From Mesobacterium pallidum (GTDB lineage Bacteria; Pseudomonadota; Alphaproteobacteria; Rhodobacterales; Rhodobacteraceae), in assembly GCF_019966535.1 (NCBI RefSeq), contig NZ_JAIMID010000012.1:1-64000 (forward strand): a stretch of DNA of 64,000 nucleotides, read 5' to 3'. Of this stretch, positions 17,006 through 25,291 are shown in pieces; position 1 is the stretch's first letter, and every line of letters starts with the position of its first letter. The notes beneath the pieces were generated by a model. That model worked only from the letters and a program-made list of their open reading frames with translations. It did no database searches and had not been told where the DNA came from. The translations under genes and the position numbers were made by a program.

Positions 17006-17617
17006 ATGGCATACTGTTATGAGTTCAAGGGTTTTATACCCGTCGTGCCCGAGGATACATATGTCCACCCCCAGGCCGTTCTGATCGGAAATGTCATCTT
17101 GGGTCATGGATGCTACATCGGCCCCGGAGCAAGCTTGCGGGGCGATTTCGGCAGGATCGTGATCGGGGATGGAGCCAATGTTCAGGACAATTGCATCATC
17201 CATTCCTTTCCCGGCCGCGACGCCGTGGTGGAAAGCGACGGCCACATCGGCCATGGCGCGATCCTGCACGGTTGCACAGTGGGCCGGAACGCTCTGGTCG
17301 GAATGAATTCCGTCATTATGGATGGTGTAGAGCTTGGGGCGGAATCGATTGTCGGCGCGCAGGCGTTTGTGCGTGGCGAAACCGTGATTCCGCCGCGTTC
17401 GATGGTGGTGGGATCGCCGGCAAAGGTGATCCGCGAGGTCAGCGAGAAAGAAGTCGCGTGGAAAACGCGCGGCACCGCGGAATACCAGCAACTTGCGCGC
17501 GACTGTCTGGCCGGATTGACGCCGGTCGAACCGCTGAAGGCGGTCGAGGCAGACCGGCCCGGCATGGCGGCCTCTGACGTCGTCTCCATTCAGGAGGCGC
17601 GGCGGACATCGTCCTGA
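17006..17617 (+). CDS. PaaY/CaiE-like gamma-carbonic-anhydrase-fold hexapeptide protein
   Basis: A 203-aa left-handed beta-helix protein with repeated hexapeptides (IGNVILGHGCYIGPGASLRG, IGHGAILHGCTVGRNALVGM) and conserved metal-binding His residues (IIHSFPGRD, GHIGHGAILHG). Closest in style are PaaY and CaiE, which sit in phenylacetate and carnitine CoA pathways. PaaY is a thioesterase that removes dead-end CoA esters. Here the gene stands alone between two CoA-degradation operons, with an operator upstream and a terminator overlapping its stop, so a CoA-rescue role is plausible. The ATG at 17006 begins the family-like sequence MAYCYEFKGF. Confidence 0.8.
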   Translation: MAYCYEFKGFIPVVPEDTYVHPQAVLIGNVILGHGCYIGPGASLRGDFGRIVIGDGANVQDNCIIHSFPGRDAVVESDGHIGHGAILHGCTVGRNALVGMNSVIMDGVELGAESIVGAQAFVRGETVIPPRSMVVGSPAKVIREVSEKEVAWKTRGTAEYQQLARDCLAGLTPVEPLKAVEADRPGMAASDVVSIQEARRTSS

Positions 17618-17644
17618 CCTGTCCGGGAACCGGACCGGTCAGGA
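17612..17644 (+). terminator. Hairpin overlapping the PaaY-like stop
   Basis: TCCTGACCTGTCCGG pairs with CCGGACCGGTCAGGA (one mismatch in 15 bp, 3-nt loop). The stop codon lies in the left arm. A second weaker hairpin (ACGGCAC at 17691 with GTGCCGT at 17711) lies on the side of the convergent carboxyltransferase gene and may end that transcript. Confidence 0.6.
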
Positions 17645-17728
17645 CTACTTCAGATTCCGAAAGCGCCAGATGGAAGCGCCTTGACGCGGAACGGCACTCC
17701 CCGACCCGGTGTGCCGTCCCTCAAGCCT

Positions 17729-19336
17729 TTACAGACGGAAGATCCCGTAGTGCGGATCGTCGATCGGTGCATTGAGCGAGGCAGAAATCGACATGCCAAG
17801 CGCGTTGCGTGTGTCCGCCGGATCGAGGATGCCGTCATCCCACAGTTCCGAGGTGGAGGTATAGGCTTCGACATCGCGCTTGTATTTTTCCAGCACCGGT
17901 TCGCGGATCGCGGCGATTTCTTCTTCGGTCAGCTCTTTGCCTTCGCGCTGAAGCTGCCGAATCTTGACGTCCGCCATGGTATTAGCGGCCTGATCCGCCC
18001 CCATCACGCCGATCTCGGCTTGCGGCCACATAAACAGCGTGCGCGCATCCCAGGCCCGCCCGCACATGCCGTAATTGCCTGCCCCGTACGAGGCATTGGC
18101 GATCACTGTGAACTTCGGCACGACCGAACCGCCCTGCGCCATCAGCATCTTGGCACCGTCCTTGGCGATGCCGCGTTCTTCGTATTCGCGGCCCACCATA
18201 TAGCCAGTGATGTTCTGAAAGAAGACCAGAGGTGTGCGGTTCTGATTGCAAAGCTGCATGAAATGCGCCGCCTTCAGCGAGCTGTCGTTGAACAACACCC
18301 CGTTGTTGGCAAGGATGCCAACCTTGTAACCCCAGATATGGGCAAAGCCGCAAACCATCGTGGTGCCATAGTCGGGCTGGTATTCGTGAAAGCGCGAGCC
18401 ATCGACGATCCGCGCCAGAACCTCGCGCATATCAAACTGGGTTTTCCGGTCCTTGGGGATGATCCCATAAAGCTCCTTGGGGTCGTAGTATGGCTCTTCA
18501 AAAGCGGCGGTTTCGATGATCGTTTTCGGGGTGCGCTTCCATTGGCTGACAATCTCGCGCGCCAGTGAAAAGGCGTGCTGTTCAGTGGCGGCTCGGTAGT
18601 CGCCGGTTCCCGAAACCGAGGTATGCATAACCGCCCCACCAAGTTCCTGAACACCGACCTCTTCGCCGGTGGCCGCCTTGACCAGCGGGGGACCGCCAAG
18701 GAAAATCGCGCCTGTGCCTTCGATGATGATGTTGTAGTCGCTCAGCGTCGGCACATAGGCACCGCCAGCCGTGCAGTGTCCGCCGACCACGGCAATCTGC
18801 GGGATATTGGCCTGGCTCAGCTTGACCTGGTTGCGGAACACCCGCCCGCCCAGATACCGGTCGGGAAACACCCCGTGCTGCAGCGGCAGGAAACCGCCCG
18901 CGCTGTCGCAGATATGGATGACCGGCAGGCGGTTTTCCAGCGCGACATCCAGAAGACGCACGACCTTTTTGACCGTATGTGGATACCAAGCCCCGCCCTT
19001 GACGCTAGCGTCGTTGGCGTGGATGGCGACCTCGCGACCCTGCACAATACCGATGCCCGTCACCACAGCGGCGCCAGGCACGGTGCCATCGTATTCGCGA
19101 CAGGCGGCAAGTGTGGAAAACTCCAAAAACGGAGTGCCGGGGTCCAGCAGCAGTTTCAACCGCTCGCGCACGCCCAGTTTGTTCTGGCGGGCAAGGCGGT
19201 CGATATCGCGTTGCGGACGTTCGAAACGCGCCGCGTGCTGGCGGGCGTGGAATTCCTTCAGCCGTTCAGACATGGCGGCGAAATTTGCCTTGTAGTCGGC
19301 GGCATTGGTGTCGATCTGACTTTCAATCCTGCGCAT
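17729..19336 (-). CDS. Acyl-CoA carboxylase beta subunit (carboxyltransferase) of the Atu-like operon
   Basis: A 535-aa carboxyltransferase with HANDASVKGGAWYPHTVKK, GGHCTAGGAYVPTLSDYN, ILANNGVLFN, NASYGAGNYGMCGRAWD and LFMWPQAEIGVMG. Two starts are possible. I choose the ATG at 19336 because GGAGGAG lies 5 bp upstream, whereas the in-frame GTG at 19342 would overlap that site. It is the last gene of a five-gene leftward operon: crotonase, AtuA, biotin carboxylase, carrier, beta. Presence of AtuA points to a geranyl-CoA-carboxylase-like role, but AtuA homologues also occur with other carboxylases. Confidence 0.9.
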   Translation of the reverse strand: MRRIESQIDTNAADYKANFAAMSERLKEFHARQHAARFERPQRDIDRLARQNKLGVRERLKLLLDPGTPFLEFSTLAACREYDGTVPGAAVVTGIGIVQGREVAIHANDASVKGGAWYPHTVKKVVRLLDVALENRLPVIHICDSAGGFLPLQHGVFPDRYLGGRVFRNQVKLSQANIPQIAVVGGHCTAGGAYVPTLSDYNIIIEGTGAIFLGGPPLVKAATGEEVGVQELGGAVMHTSVSGTGDYRAATEQHAFSLAREIVSQWKRTPKTIIETAAFEEPYYDPKELYGIIPKDRKTQFDMREVLARIVDGSRFHEYQPDYGTTMVCGFAHIWGYKVGILANNGVLFNDSSLKAAHFMQLCNQNRTPLVFFQNITGYMVGREYEERGIAKDGAKMLMAQGGSVVPKFTVIANASYGAGNYGMCGRAWDARTLFMWPQAEIGVMGADQAANTMADVKIRQLQREGKELTEEEIAAIREPVLEKYKRDVEAYTSTSELWDDGILDPADTRNALGMSISASLNAPIDDPHYGIFRL

Positions 19337-19338
19337 TG

Positions 19339-19842
19339 TCACTCCTCCTCCGGGGCCAATTGGGCCAGGATGTCTTTCAGACCAAAACTGTCGCCTTCGG
19401 CGAATGGCATTTCGGCAACGACCCCGCCGCGCGGCGCCGTCAGTGTGGTTTCCAACTTCATGCTTTCGATCACCAGAAGCGGCTGGCCTTCTTCAACCGC
19501 ATCGCCGGGTTTAACCGCAACCGACACCACGACACCCGGCATGGGCGCCACCAATCGGTCGTCGCTCGCGCCACCGTCGCTTCCGGCCAGGCGTTCGGCG
19601 GGATCAACCCGCCCGACTTCGTAGGTTCGCCCGTCCATGTGCACAAAAGTTGCTTCCGGCCCCACGGCCAGTCGCAATTCGCGCACAACACCCTTGGCCC
19701 GCAGCTTGTAACCGCCCGGCAGACCCGTCGGGTCCAATTGGCAGGTAACAGCGCCAGTGGGGGTATTGAGCACGAACCGGCTGCCATCATGACCCAACCA
19801 GCAATCAGTCTCTTCTCCGTCGATCTGAAAAATCCGTTGCAT
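19339..19842 (-). CDS. Biotin carrier subunit (BT + biotinyl domain) of a split carboxylase
   Basis: A 167-aa protein. Residues ~1-90 look like the BT region that normally joins biotin carboxylase to carrier in MCC/GCC alpha subunits. Residues ~95-165 are a biotinyl domain with the acceptor Lys ~129 in IESMKLE and the preceding hinge APMPGVVV. The ATG at 19842 overlaps the biotin carboxylase stop (ATGA) and has GGTGGAG at good spacing; an upstream GTG at 19854 is less likely. Together with the 489-aa neighbour it equals one fused alpha subunit in length, so this is a gene fission rather than an ACC-type AccB. Confidence 0.85.
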   Translation of the reverse strand: MQRIFQIDGEETDCWLGHDGSRFVLNTPTGAVTCQLDPTGLPGGYKLRAKGVVRELRLAVGPEATFVHMDGRTYEVGRVDPAERLAGSDGGASDDRLVAPMPGVVVSVAVKPGDAVEEGQPLLVIESMKLETTLTAPRGGVVAEMPFAEGDSFGLKDILAQLAPEEE

Positions 19843-21311
19843 CAGTTTCTCCACCCGCCCATCTTGCGGTACATTTCCGGTATCTGCATTACGTCACTCA
19901 CCAGGCGCTCGTCCGATAGGGCCGCCGCCGCTATCAGCAAGTCAGAGACATCTTCGCCCGGCGCGGTCAGCGTTTCGGATTGTTCAGCCAGGAAGCCAGT
20001 TGAAACGTCACCAGAGGCGAAATCCGGATGTGCAAGGATTGCATCCAGGTAACCAGTGTTGGTCGTTACCCCGAGAATCACATAGCTTTGCACCGCGCTC
20101 CGGGCACGGGCGATGGCCTGCGCGCGATCCGGGCCATGTACGATCAGCTTGGACAACATCGGGTCGAAGTCGGTTGTCACCTTGCCGCCATCCAGAATGC
20201 CGCTGTCCACGCGGATCCCCTCGCCCTGGGGTTCGTCCAGCAGCAGGATATCGCCGATCGCGGGCCGGAAATCGGCCGTCGCGTCCTCGGCGCAGATGCG
20301 CAGTTCGATCGAGTGTCCGGTTTGGGGAATATCCGCCTGCACGGCGCTCAGCCCGTCGCCCGCCGCGACACGCAGCTGCTCGGCAACCAGATCGAAGCCG
20401 GTCACCAGTTCGGTCACCGGATGTTCGACCTGAAGGCGGGTGTTCATTTCCAGGAAATAAAAGGCCCCGTCCTGCGCATAGATGAATTCAACGGTCCCTG
20501 CCCCGCGGTATTTGACGGCACGGGCAATTCCGGCAGCGGTCTCGCAGATCTCATCCCGTTGCTCGGGGGTCAGCGCCGGTGACGGCGTTTCCTCGATAAT
20601 CTTCTGGAACCGGCGCTGGATCGAACATTCACGTTCCCAGAAATGGACCACGTTGCCCTGTCCGTCGCCCATCACCTGCACCTCGATATGGCGCGGGCGT
20701 TCGATATAGCGTTCGACGAAAAGCCGCCCGTCGCCGAAATATCGTTCGCCTTCGCGGCGCGCGGTTTCGATTTCGGTTTCCAGCGTGCTGTCCTCGCGCA
20801 CAACGCGCATGCCCTTGCCGCCACCGCCGGCCGAGGGTTTGATCAGCAGCGGATAGCCCACGGCGCGGGCGCGTTCGACAAAGCTCGCCGGATCATCATC
20901 CTCGATCGCCGAGGGGGCGACGGGAAACCCGTGTTCCTCGACAAAGGCGCGGGCGCGGACCTTGTCCCCCATCAGGTCGATGACCTCGGACGTCGGGCCG
21001 ACAAAGGTCACTCCGGCTTTTTCCAGCGCCGCGACAAAACCGGCATTCTCTGACAGAAAGCCATAGCCGGGATGCACCGCATCCGCGCCGATCTTTGTTG
21101 CCGCCGCGACGATCTGCGGAATATCGAGATAGGCGGCCACGGGCGTCGGGCCGTCGATCATCACGACCTCATCTGCGATCAGATGCGCCGGCCCCTCTTG
21201 CTCGGCGACATGACGCAACACGGCCGTCGCAAGCCCGCGGGCCTTGGCGGTGCGCAACACGCGCGCCGCGATCTCGCCCCGATTGGCGACCAGGAGTTTC
21301 GAAATGGTCAT
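19842..21311 (-). CDS. Biotin carboxylase subunit of a split acyl-CoA carboxylase
   Basis: A 489-aa ATP-grasp biotin carboxylase: LLVANRGEIAARVLRTAK at the N-terminus, IKPSAGGGGKGMRVV as the ATP loop, ERECSIQRRFQKIIEE, and EMNTRLQVEHPVTELVTG. It ends in KMGGWRN, the point where fused MCC/GCC alpha subunits run on through a conserved GWR motif into the BT domain; here a stop intervenes and the carrier gene starts in another frame. It is preceded by AtuA with a 12-bp gap. It would carboxylate the 19339-19842 carrier. Confidence 0.9.
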   Translation of the reverse strand: MTISKLLVANRGEIAARVLRTAKARGLATAVLRHVAEQEGPAHLIADEVVMIDGPTPVAAYLDIPQIVAAATKIGADAVHPGYGFLSENAGFVAALEKAGVTFVGPTSEVIDLMGDKVRARAFVEEHGFPVAPSAIEDDDPASFVERARAVGYPLLIKPSAGGGGKGMRVVREDSTLETEIETARREGERYFGDGRLFVERYIERPRHIEVQVMGDGQGNVVHFWERECSIQRRFQKIIEETPSPALTPEQRDEICETAAGIARAVKYRGAGTVEFIYAQDGAFYFLEMNTRLQVEHPVTELVTGFDLVAEQLRVAAGDGLSAVQADIPQTGHSIELRICAEDATADFRPAIGDILLLDEPQGEGIRVDSGILDGGKVTTDFDPMLSKLIVHGPDRAQAIARARSAVQSYVILGVTTNTGYLDAILAHPDFASGDVSTGFLAEQSETLTAPGEDVSDLLIAAAALSDERLVSDVMQIPEMYRKMGGWRN

Positions 21312-21323
21312 GGTGTCGTCCTC

Positions 21324-23123
21324 TTAGTTCCGGGCCGCGGCATTCAGTCCGTCACGTGCAGCCAGATCGGCTGGCACGGGAATTTCGATATCAAGCAGCA
21401 TCTGCGCGAACCCTTTGCCCTGCGGGTCTATGCGAACCGAGGCGATGCCGCCACCGCCAAGCGATTCATGCAACAGGAAATTCAGCGAATGGCTTCCAGG
21501 CAAGTCGAACCGTTCTACCCTGCCGTCGCAGACATGGGCGAAATAGTCCTTCACCACCTCTTCGCTGAGAGCCGAGCGGATATATGGCAGGTAGTCCGGC
21601 TTGCGCGCGAGGATGCCGATATTGGCGATGTCCCCCTTGTCGCCCGAGCGGCCCCAGGCCAGATCGACGAGGCGGACCTTGACAGCGTCCGGGCCGGGCT
21701 CGCGGCTATCTGCGGGCGGTGCGGCAGGTGGATCAAGGTGGACTGGCGTAGTGGCCACGCTCACGGGCACATCCTTGCCGTCGACCTCGACCGCGACGGG
21801 GGTCTCGGCCTTGCTCTGAAGGAAGGAGAACAGGCGGACCACCGGTTGCACCTTGGGCCGTCCGGCGAAGAACCCGGTCAGACCCTGCGCGGTCGAAATC
21901 GCCATCGGTGCTATTTCGCCGGCAAAGATGTTCAGCGCGGCGCGATCGTCATGGACCGCGCCGATCTTGAGCACCACCTCGCGGGTTCGGGCGCGCGCAT
22001 TTGCGCCATAGGCCGCCTCGGCCCCCAGCACCTCGACGCTGACCTGCCGAAAATCGCCCATGTTGCGGTCGCGGAAAATCCGGCGACAGCGGGTCAGGAT
22101 CGCCTCGGCCACACGTTCGGCCTTGGCGGGTGCATCAATCGCGGCCAGTGTCAGGGTAGAGACCGCGCGCCAGCCATCGGCATGGGTCGCCGACACCTTG
22201 TAGCTGTCGGTGCGCCCAAGCCCCCTGCCGCCCTTGACCAGCACCTGATCGGGTCCGACCTGCTCCAGGGTGACCCCGGACCAGTCGCAGATCACGTCGG
22301 GCAACAGGTAGGCGCGCGGATCCCCGATTTCATAGAGCATCTGCTCTCCGACTGACCCGGGCACGACCAGCCCGCCGGTGTCAGGCGTCTTGGTCATGAT
22401 GAAACTGCCGTCTTCGGACGCCTCGACGATGGGCATGCCCATATTGTCCCAACCCGGCACGTCCTGCCAGTCGGTGAAGTTGCCGCCGGTTCCCTGGGGG
22501 CCGCATTCGATCAGGTGGCCGGCCAGCGATCCCTGGCTGAGCTTGTCCCAGTCATCGTCGCCCCAGCCGTATTCATGCATCAGGGGACCAAGCGCGACCG
22601 CGCTGTCGGCGCAGCGTCCGGTGATCACGATGTCGGCCCCGGCATCCAGCGCGGCAGCGATGGGGCGGGCACCCAGATAGGCATTCATGCTCCAGATATC
22701 ATCTGGAAATGCGACACCCGAGAACATTTCCGTCTGACCGTTTTTGCGAATTTCATCGGCCCTGGGCAACAGGTCATCGCCTAGCACGACTCCGATGGAC
22801 AGATCGATCCCGGCCTGGGCGGCGGCTTTGGCAAGCGCATCGCTGCAGCCACGCGGGTTCACGCCCCCTGCATTGGCAACGACCTTGATCCCTTTTGCCT
22901 TGATATCCGGCAACCAGGGTGCCAGCGCCTTGACGAAGTCCGGCGCATAGCCCGTCTCGGGCGCTTTGGCGCGGGCCCGCGCCATCAGCGACATTGTCAC
23001 CTCTGCCAGATAGTCAAACACCAGATAGTCGATCTCGCCCTTTGAGACCAGTTGACCGATCGCTTCCGGCGTATCGCCCCAGAAGCCCGACGCGCATCCG
23101 ATGCGCAGCTTGCGTTCCGACAT
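21324..23123 (-). CDS. atuA: AtuA family protein (acyclic terpene utilization, DUF1446)
   Basis: A 599-aa cytosolic protein in two parts. The N-terminal AtuA domain (residues ~5-470) has RIGCASGFWGDTPEAI, VVANAGGVNPRGCSD, ITGRCADSAVALGPLMHEYG and LIECGPQGTGGNF. The C-terminal ferredoxin-fold AtuA-like domain (~490-595) has LAWGRSGDKGDIANIGI, SLGGGGIASVRID. In Pseudomonas aeruginosa atuA belongs to the citronellol/geraniol cluster with geranyl-CoA carboxylase; its biochemical role is unresolved. Next to a carboxylase, crotonase and acyl-CoA dehydrogenases it strongly suggests removal of a 3-methyl group by the carboxylation route. GGGGAGGAGAGG lies just before the ATG. Confidence 0.88.
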   Translation of the reverse strand: MSERKLRIGCASGFWGDTPEAIGQLVSKGEIDYLVFDYLAEVTMSLMARARAKAPETGYAPDFVKALAPWLPDIKAKGIKVVANAGGVNPRGCSDALAKAAAQAGIDLSIGVVLGDDLLPRADEIRKNGQTEMFSGVAFPDDIWSMNAYLGARPIAAALDAGADIVITGRCADSAVALGPLMHEYGWGDDDWDKLSQGSLAGHLIECGPQGTGGNFTDWQDVPGWDNMGMPIVEASEDGSFIMTKTPDTGGLVVPGSVGEQMLYEIGDPRAYLLPDVICDWSGVTLEQVGPDQVLVKGGRGLGRTDSYKVSATHADGWRAVSTLTLAAIDAPAKAERVAEAILTRCRRIFRDRNMGDFRQVSVEVLGAEAAYGANARARTREVVLKIGAVHDDRAALNIFAGEIAPMAISTAQGLTGFFAGRPKVQPVVRLFSFLQSKAETPVAVEVDGKDVPVSVATTPVHLDPPAAPPADSREPGPDAVKVRLVDLAWGRSGDKGDIANIGILARKPDYLPYIRSALSEEVVKDYFAHVCDGRVERFDLPGSHSLNFLLHESLGGGGIASVRIDPQGKGFAQMLLDIEIPVPADLAARDGLNAAARN

Positions 23124-23144
23124 ATTCCTCTCCTCCCCGTTTGA

Positions 23145-23930
23145 TCAGCGGCCCGTCCATTCAGGTTTGCGCTTCGAGATGAAGGCATCAAAGCCTTCGC
23201 GCGCGTCTTCGGTCTGCGCCACACGCGGTAAAAGTGTTTCTGCAAACCGCATCTGCTGCGGATAGGTCATATCCTCCATCGCGTGACAGGCGTATTTTCC
23301 CAGCCGGATCGCGCTCGGCGACTGCGCGGCGATCTGGGCAACCAGTTCTGCAACCTTGTCGTCCAGCCCCGCGGCATCGGTCACATAGTTGACCAGATTG
23401 AACTGCAGGGCTTCCTCGGCCGTCAGAGGAACGCCGGTGATGAACATCTCCATCAGCCTCCGCCGGGGCAGCACGCGCATCATGGGTGGCACGATCGTCA
23501 TGGGAAACAGACCCACCTTCACTTCCGGCGTTCCGACGCGGGCATGATCCGCCATCACAGCCAGATCGCAGGCACAGATGATGCCCGCTCCCGCCCCCAT
23601 CGCGACGCCATTGATGCGCGCGATCGTTGGCTTTCGGCACGCCTGTATCGTCTCGAACAACCTTCCGGCAAAATGATCCGGGTCCGCCGGATCCTGAACA
23701 AACGGGCCGCCATCCGCCCCCGCCTTGATGTCGCCCCCGGCACAGAAGGCGCGCTCGCCCTCGCCGGTCAGAACGATCACGCGGCAATCGCTGTCCCTCT
23801 CGGCAGCACATATGGCGGCCATGATCCCGTCTGCGACCTCACGGTTGAGGGCATTTCGATTATCAGGACGTCGAATCGTGATACGCACTTCTTTGCCGAG
23901 CACCTGCGATTGAACAACGCTCTCAGTCAT
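23145..23930 (-). CDS. Enoyl-CoA hydratase, AtuE/methylglutaconyl-CoA hydratase-like
   Basis: A 261-aa crotonase with FCAGGDIKAGADG, NGVAMGAGAGIICACD, and both hydratase Glu positions (TPEVKVGLFPM and RLMEMFITG). The segment GLFPMTIVPPMMR is like hydratases acting after methylcrotonyl- or geranyl-CoA carboxylase. It is the first gene of the Atu-like operon, so hydration of a branched glutaconyl-CoA product is the likely task. The ATG at 23930 has GGGGGGAA 7-8 bp upstream; an in-frame ATG at 23951 lacks a site. Operator and divergent promoters lie ~75 bp upstream. Confidence 0.85.
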   Translation of the reverse strand: MTESVVQSQVLGKEVRITIRRPDNRNALNREVADGIMAAICAAERDSDCRVIVLTGEGERAFCAGGDIKAGADGGPFVQDPADPDHFAGRLFETIQACRKPTIARINGVAMGAGAGIICACDLAVMADHARVGTPEVKVGLFPMTIVPPMMRVLPRRRLMEMFITGVPLTAEEALQFNLVNYVTDAAGLDDKVAELVAQIAAQSPSAIRLGKYACHAMEDMTYPQQMRFAETLLPRVAQTEDAREGFDAFISKRKPEWTGR

Positions 23931-24007
23931 TTCCGAAGTTCCCCCCTGCATTCAGGACGCCGCGCTTTCTTACGTCAGGTCGTCAAAAGCTTGGCTTGAT
24001 CTATTTT

Positions 24008-24021
24008 CTAACATGTGTTTG
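24008..24021. promoter_or_regulatory. Operator between divergent operons (Atu-like and acyl-CoA dehydrogenase operons)
   Basis: CTAACATGTGTTTG. Rightward promoter: TTGATC (23996-24001), 17 bp, TTGATT (24019-24024). Leftward promoter: TTGACC (complement of 24027-24032), 16 bp, TAGAAA (complement of 24005-24010). A single bound dimer would therefore block both operons. Confidence 0.7.
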
Positions 24022-24063
24022 ATTTTGGTCAACAACGCAAACAACATTTTTCGGGAGGACGAT

Positions 24064-25278
24064 ATGACCGCTCAAAGTGAGGCCATCTCGGCTGATCTGG
24101 AAGCCATCAGGGCGAACTATTCTTTGACTGATGAGCAACGGCAGATCGTCGATCACGTGGATCGGGTGTCGCGCGAGGTGCTACACCCACTGCAAGCGCG
24201 TATGGATGACGAGGAATGGTGGCCCGATGATCTGTTCAAGCAGATGGGCGAGCTGGGCCTGCTGGGGATTACCGCACCCGAAGAGCTTGGCGGATCGGGA
24301 CAGAACGAGTTCACCCAGGCGCTGGTGTCCGAGGTGATTTCGAAGTGGAATCCGGCTGTGGGCCTCTCACACGGGGCGCATGACAACCTGTGCCTGAATA
24401 ACCTGCTGCGCAATGGATCCGAAGAGCATGTGAAGAAATACGTGCCGGGCCTTTGCTCGGGCGAGCTGGTTGGTGCTTTGGGCCTGACCGAACCGGGTGC
24501 GGGATCCGATGCGCTCGGATCCATGGCCACAACTGCCCGCCGCGACGGTGATGATTATGTCATCAACGGCTCGAAGATTTACATCACCAACGGCCCCATT
24601 GCCGATGTGATCCTGCTTTATGCCAAAACCGACAAGTCGAAGGGCGCCAAGGGCATTTCTGCTTTCATCATCGAGACGGACAATCCCGGTTTCAAGGTGG
24701 CGCAAAAGCTTGACAAAATGGGCTTTCGCGGCTCGCCAACCGGAGAACTGGTGTTTGAGGATTGCCGCGTACCCGCATCCGCCATGGTTGGACCGGAAAA
24801 CACCGGCGTTTCGGTGGTAATGAGCGGGTTGGATCTGGAGCGTGCTATGGTTGCCTCAGTCTGCGTTGGCATGGCCGAACGCGCCCTGGAACTGGGGCTG
24901 GAATACGCCAAGATTCGCGAACAGTTCGGCAAGCCGATTGCAAGTTTCCAGATGATGCAGTCGAAACTGGCCGAGATCTACACCGAGGTCGAAACCGCGC
25001 GCGCCTTCGGTTATCGCGCGCTGGCCGCCTGTACCGGGTTGCCGAAAGGGGCCGGGGGCCGCGGCGAAATCCACAAACTGACGGCGGCGGCCTGTCTTTA
25101 CGCCGGCGAGGCATTCAACAAGGCGGTGACCGAAGCCTGCCATATTCATGGTGGCTCTGGCTACATGCAGGACACCGAGATCAACCGGCTGTTCCGCGCC
25201 AACAAGCTGCTGGAAATCGGCGCGGGTACAAGCGAAGTCCGCAAGATCATCATTGCCGAAGAACTTTTGCGCGCCTGA
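24064..25278 (+). CDS. Acyl-CoA dehydrogenase, isovaleryl/citronellyl-CoA dehydrogenase-like
   Basis: A 404-aa dehydrogenase. The middle domain has LGLTEPGAGSDALGSMATTA and the FAD region IYITNGPIADVILLYAKT; the C-terminus has HIHGGSGYMQDTEINRLFR and IGAGTSEVRKIII. The catalytic Glu is placed as in isovaleryl-CoA dehydrogenase (MSGLDLERAMVA) rather than in the C-terminal YEG motif. That class acts on 3-methyl-branched acyl-CoA (isovaleryl, citronellyl). First gene of a rightward six-gene operon; GGGAGG lies 6 bp before the ATG. It is closely related to the next gene, probably by tandem duplication. Confidence 0.9.
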   Translation: MTAQSEAISADLEAIRANYSLTDEQRQIVDHVDRVSREVLHPLQARMDDEEWWPDDLFKQMGELGLLGITAPEELGGSGQNEFTQALVSEVISKWNPAVGLSHGAHDNLCLNNLLRNGSEEHVKKYVPGLCSGELVGALGLTEPGAGSDALGSMATTARRDGDDYVINGSKIYITNGPIADVILLYAKTDKSKGAKGISAFIIETDNPGFKVAQKLDKMGFRGSPTGELVFEDCRVPASAMVGPENTGVSVVMSGLDLERAMVASVCVGMAERALELGLEYAKIREQFGKPIASFQMMQSKLAEIYTEVETARAFGYRALAACTGLPKGAGGRGEIHKLTAAACLYAGEAFNKAVTEACHIHGGSGYMQDTEINRLFRANKLLEIGAGTSEVRKIIIAEELLRA

Positions 25279-25291
25279 GGGGGACGAGACA

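Noticed and set aside
17729..19336. Propionyl-CoA carboxylase assignment for the 17.7-21.3 kb set
   Set aside because: The AtuA and AtuE-like neighbours and the MCC-style motifs fit a methylcrotonyl/geranyl-type enzyme better; no methylmalonyl-CoA genes are nearby.
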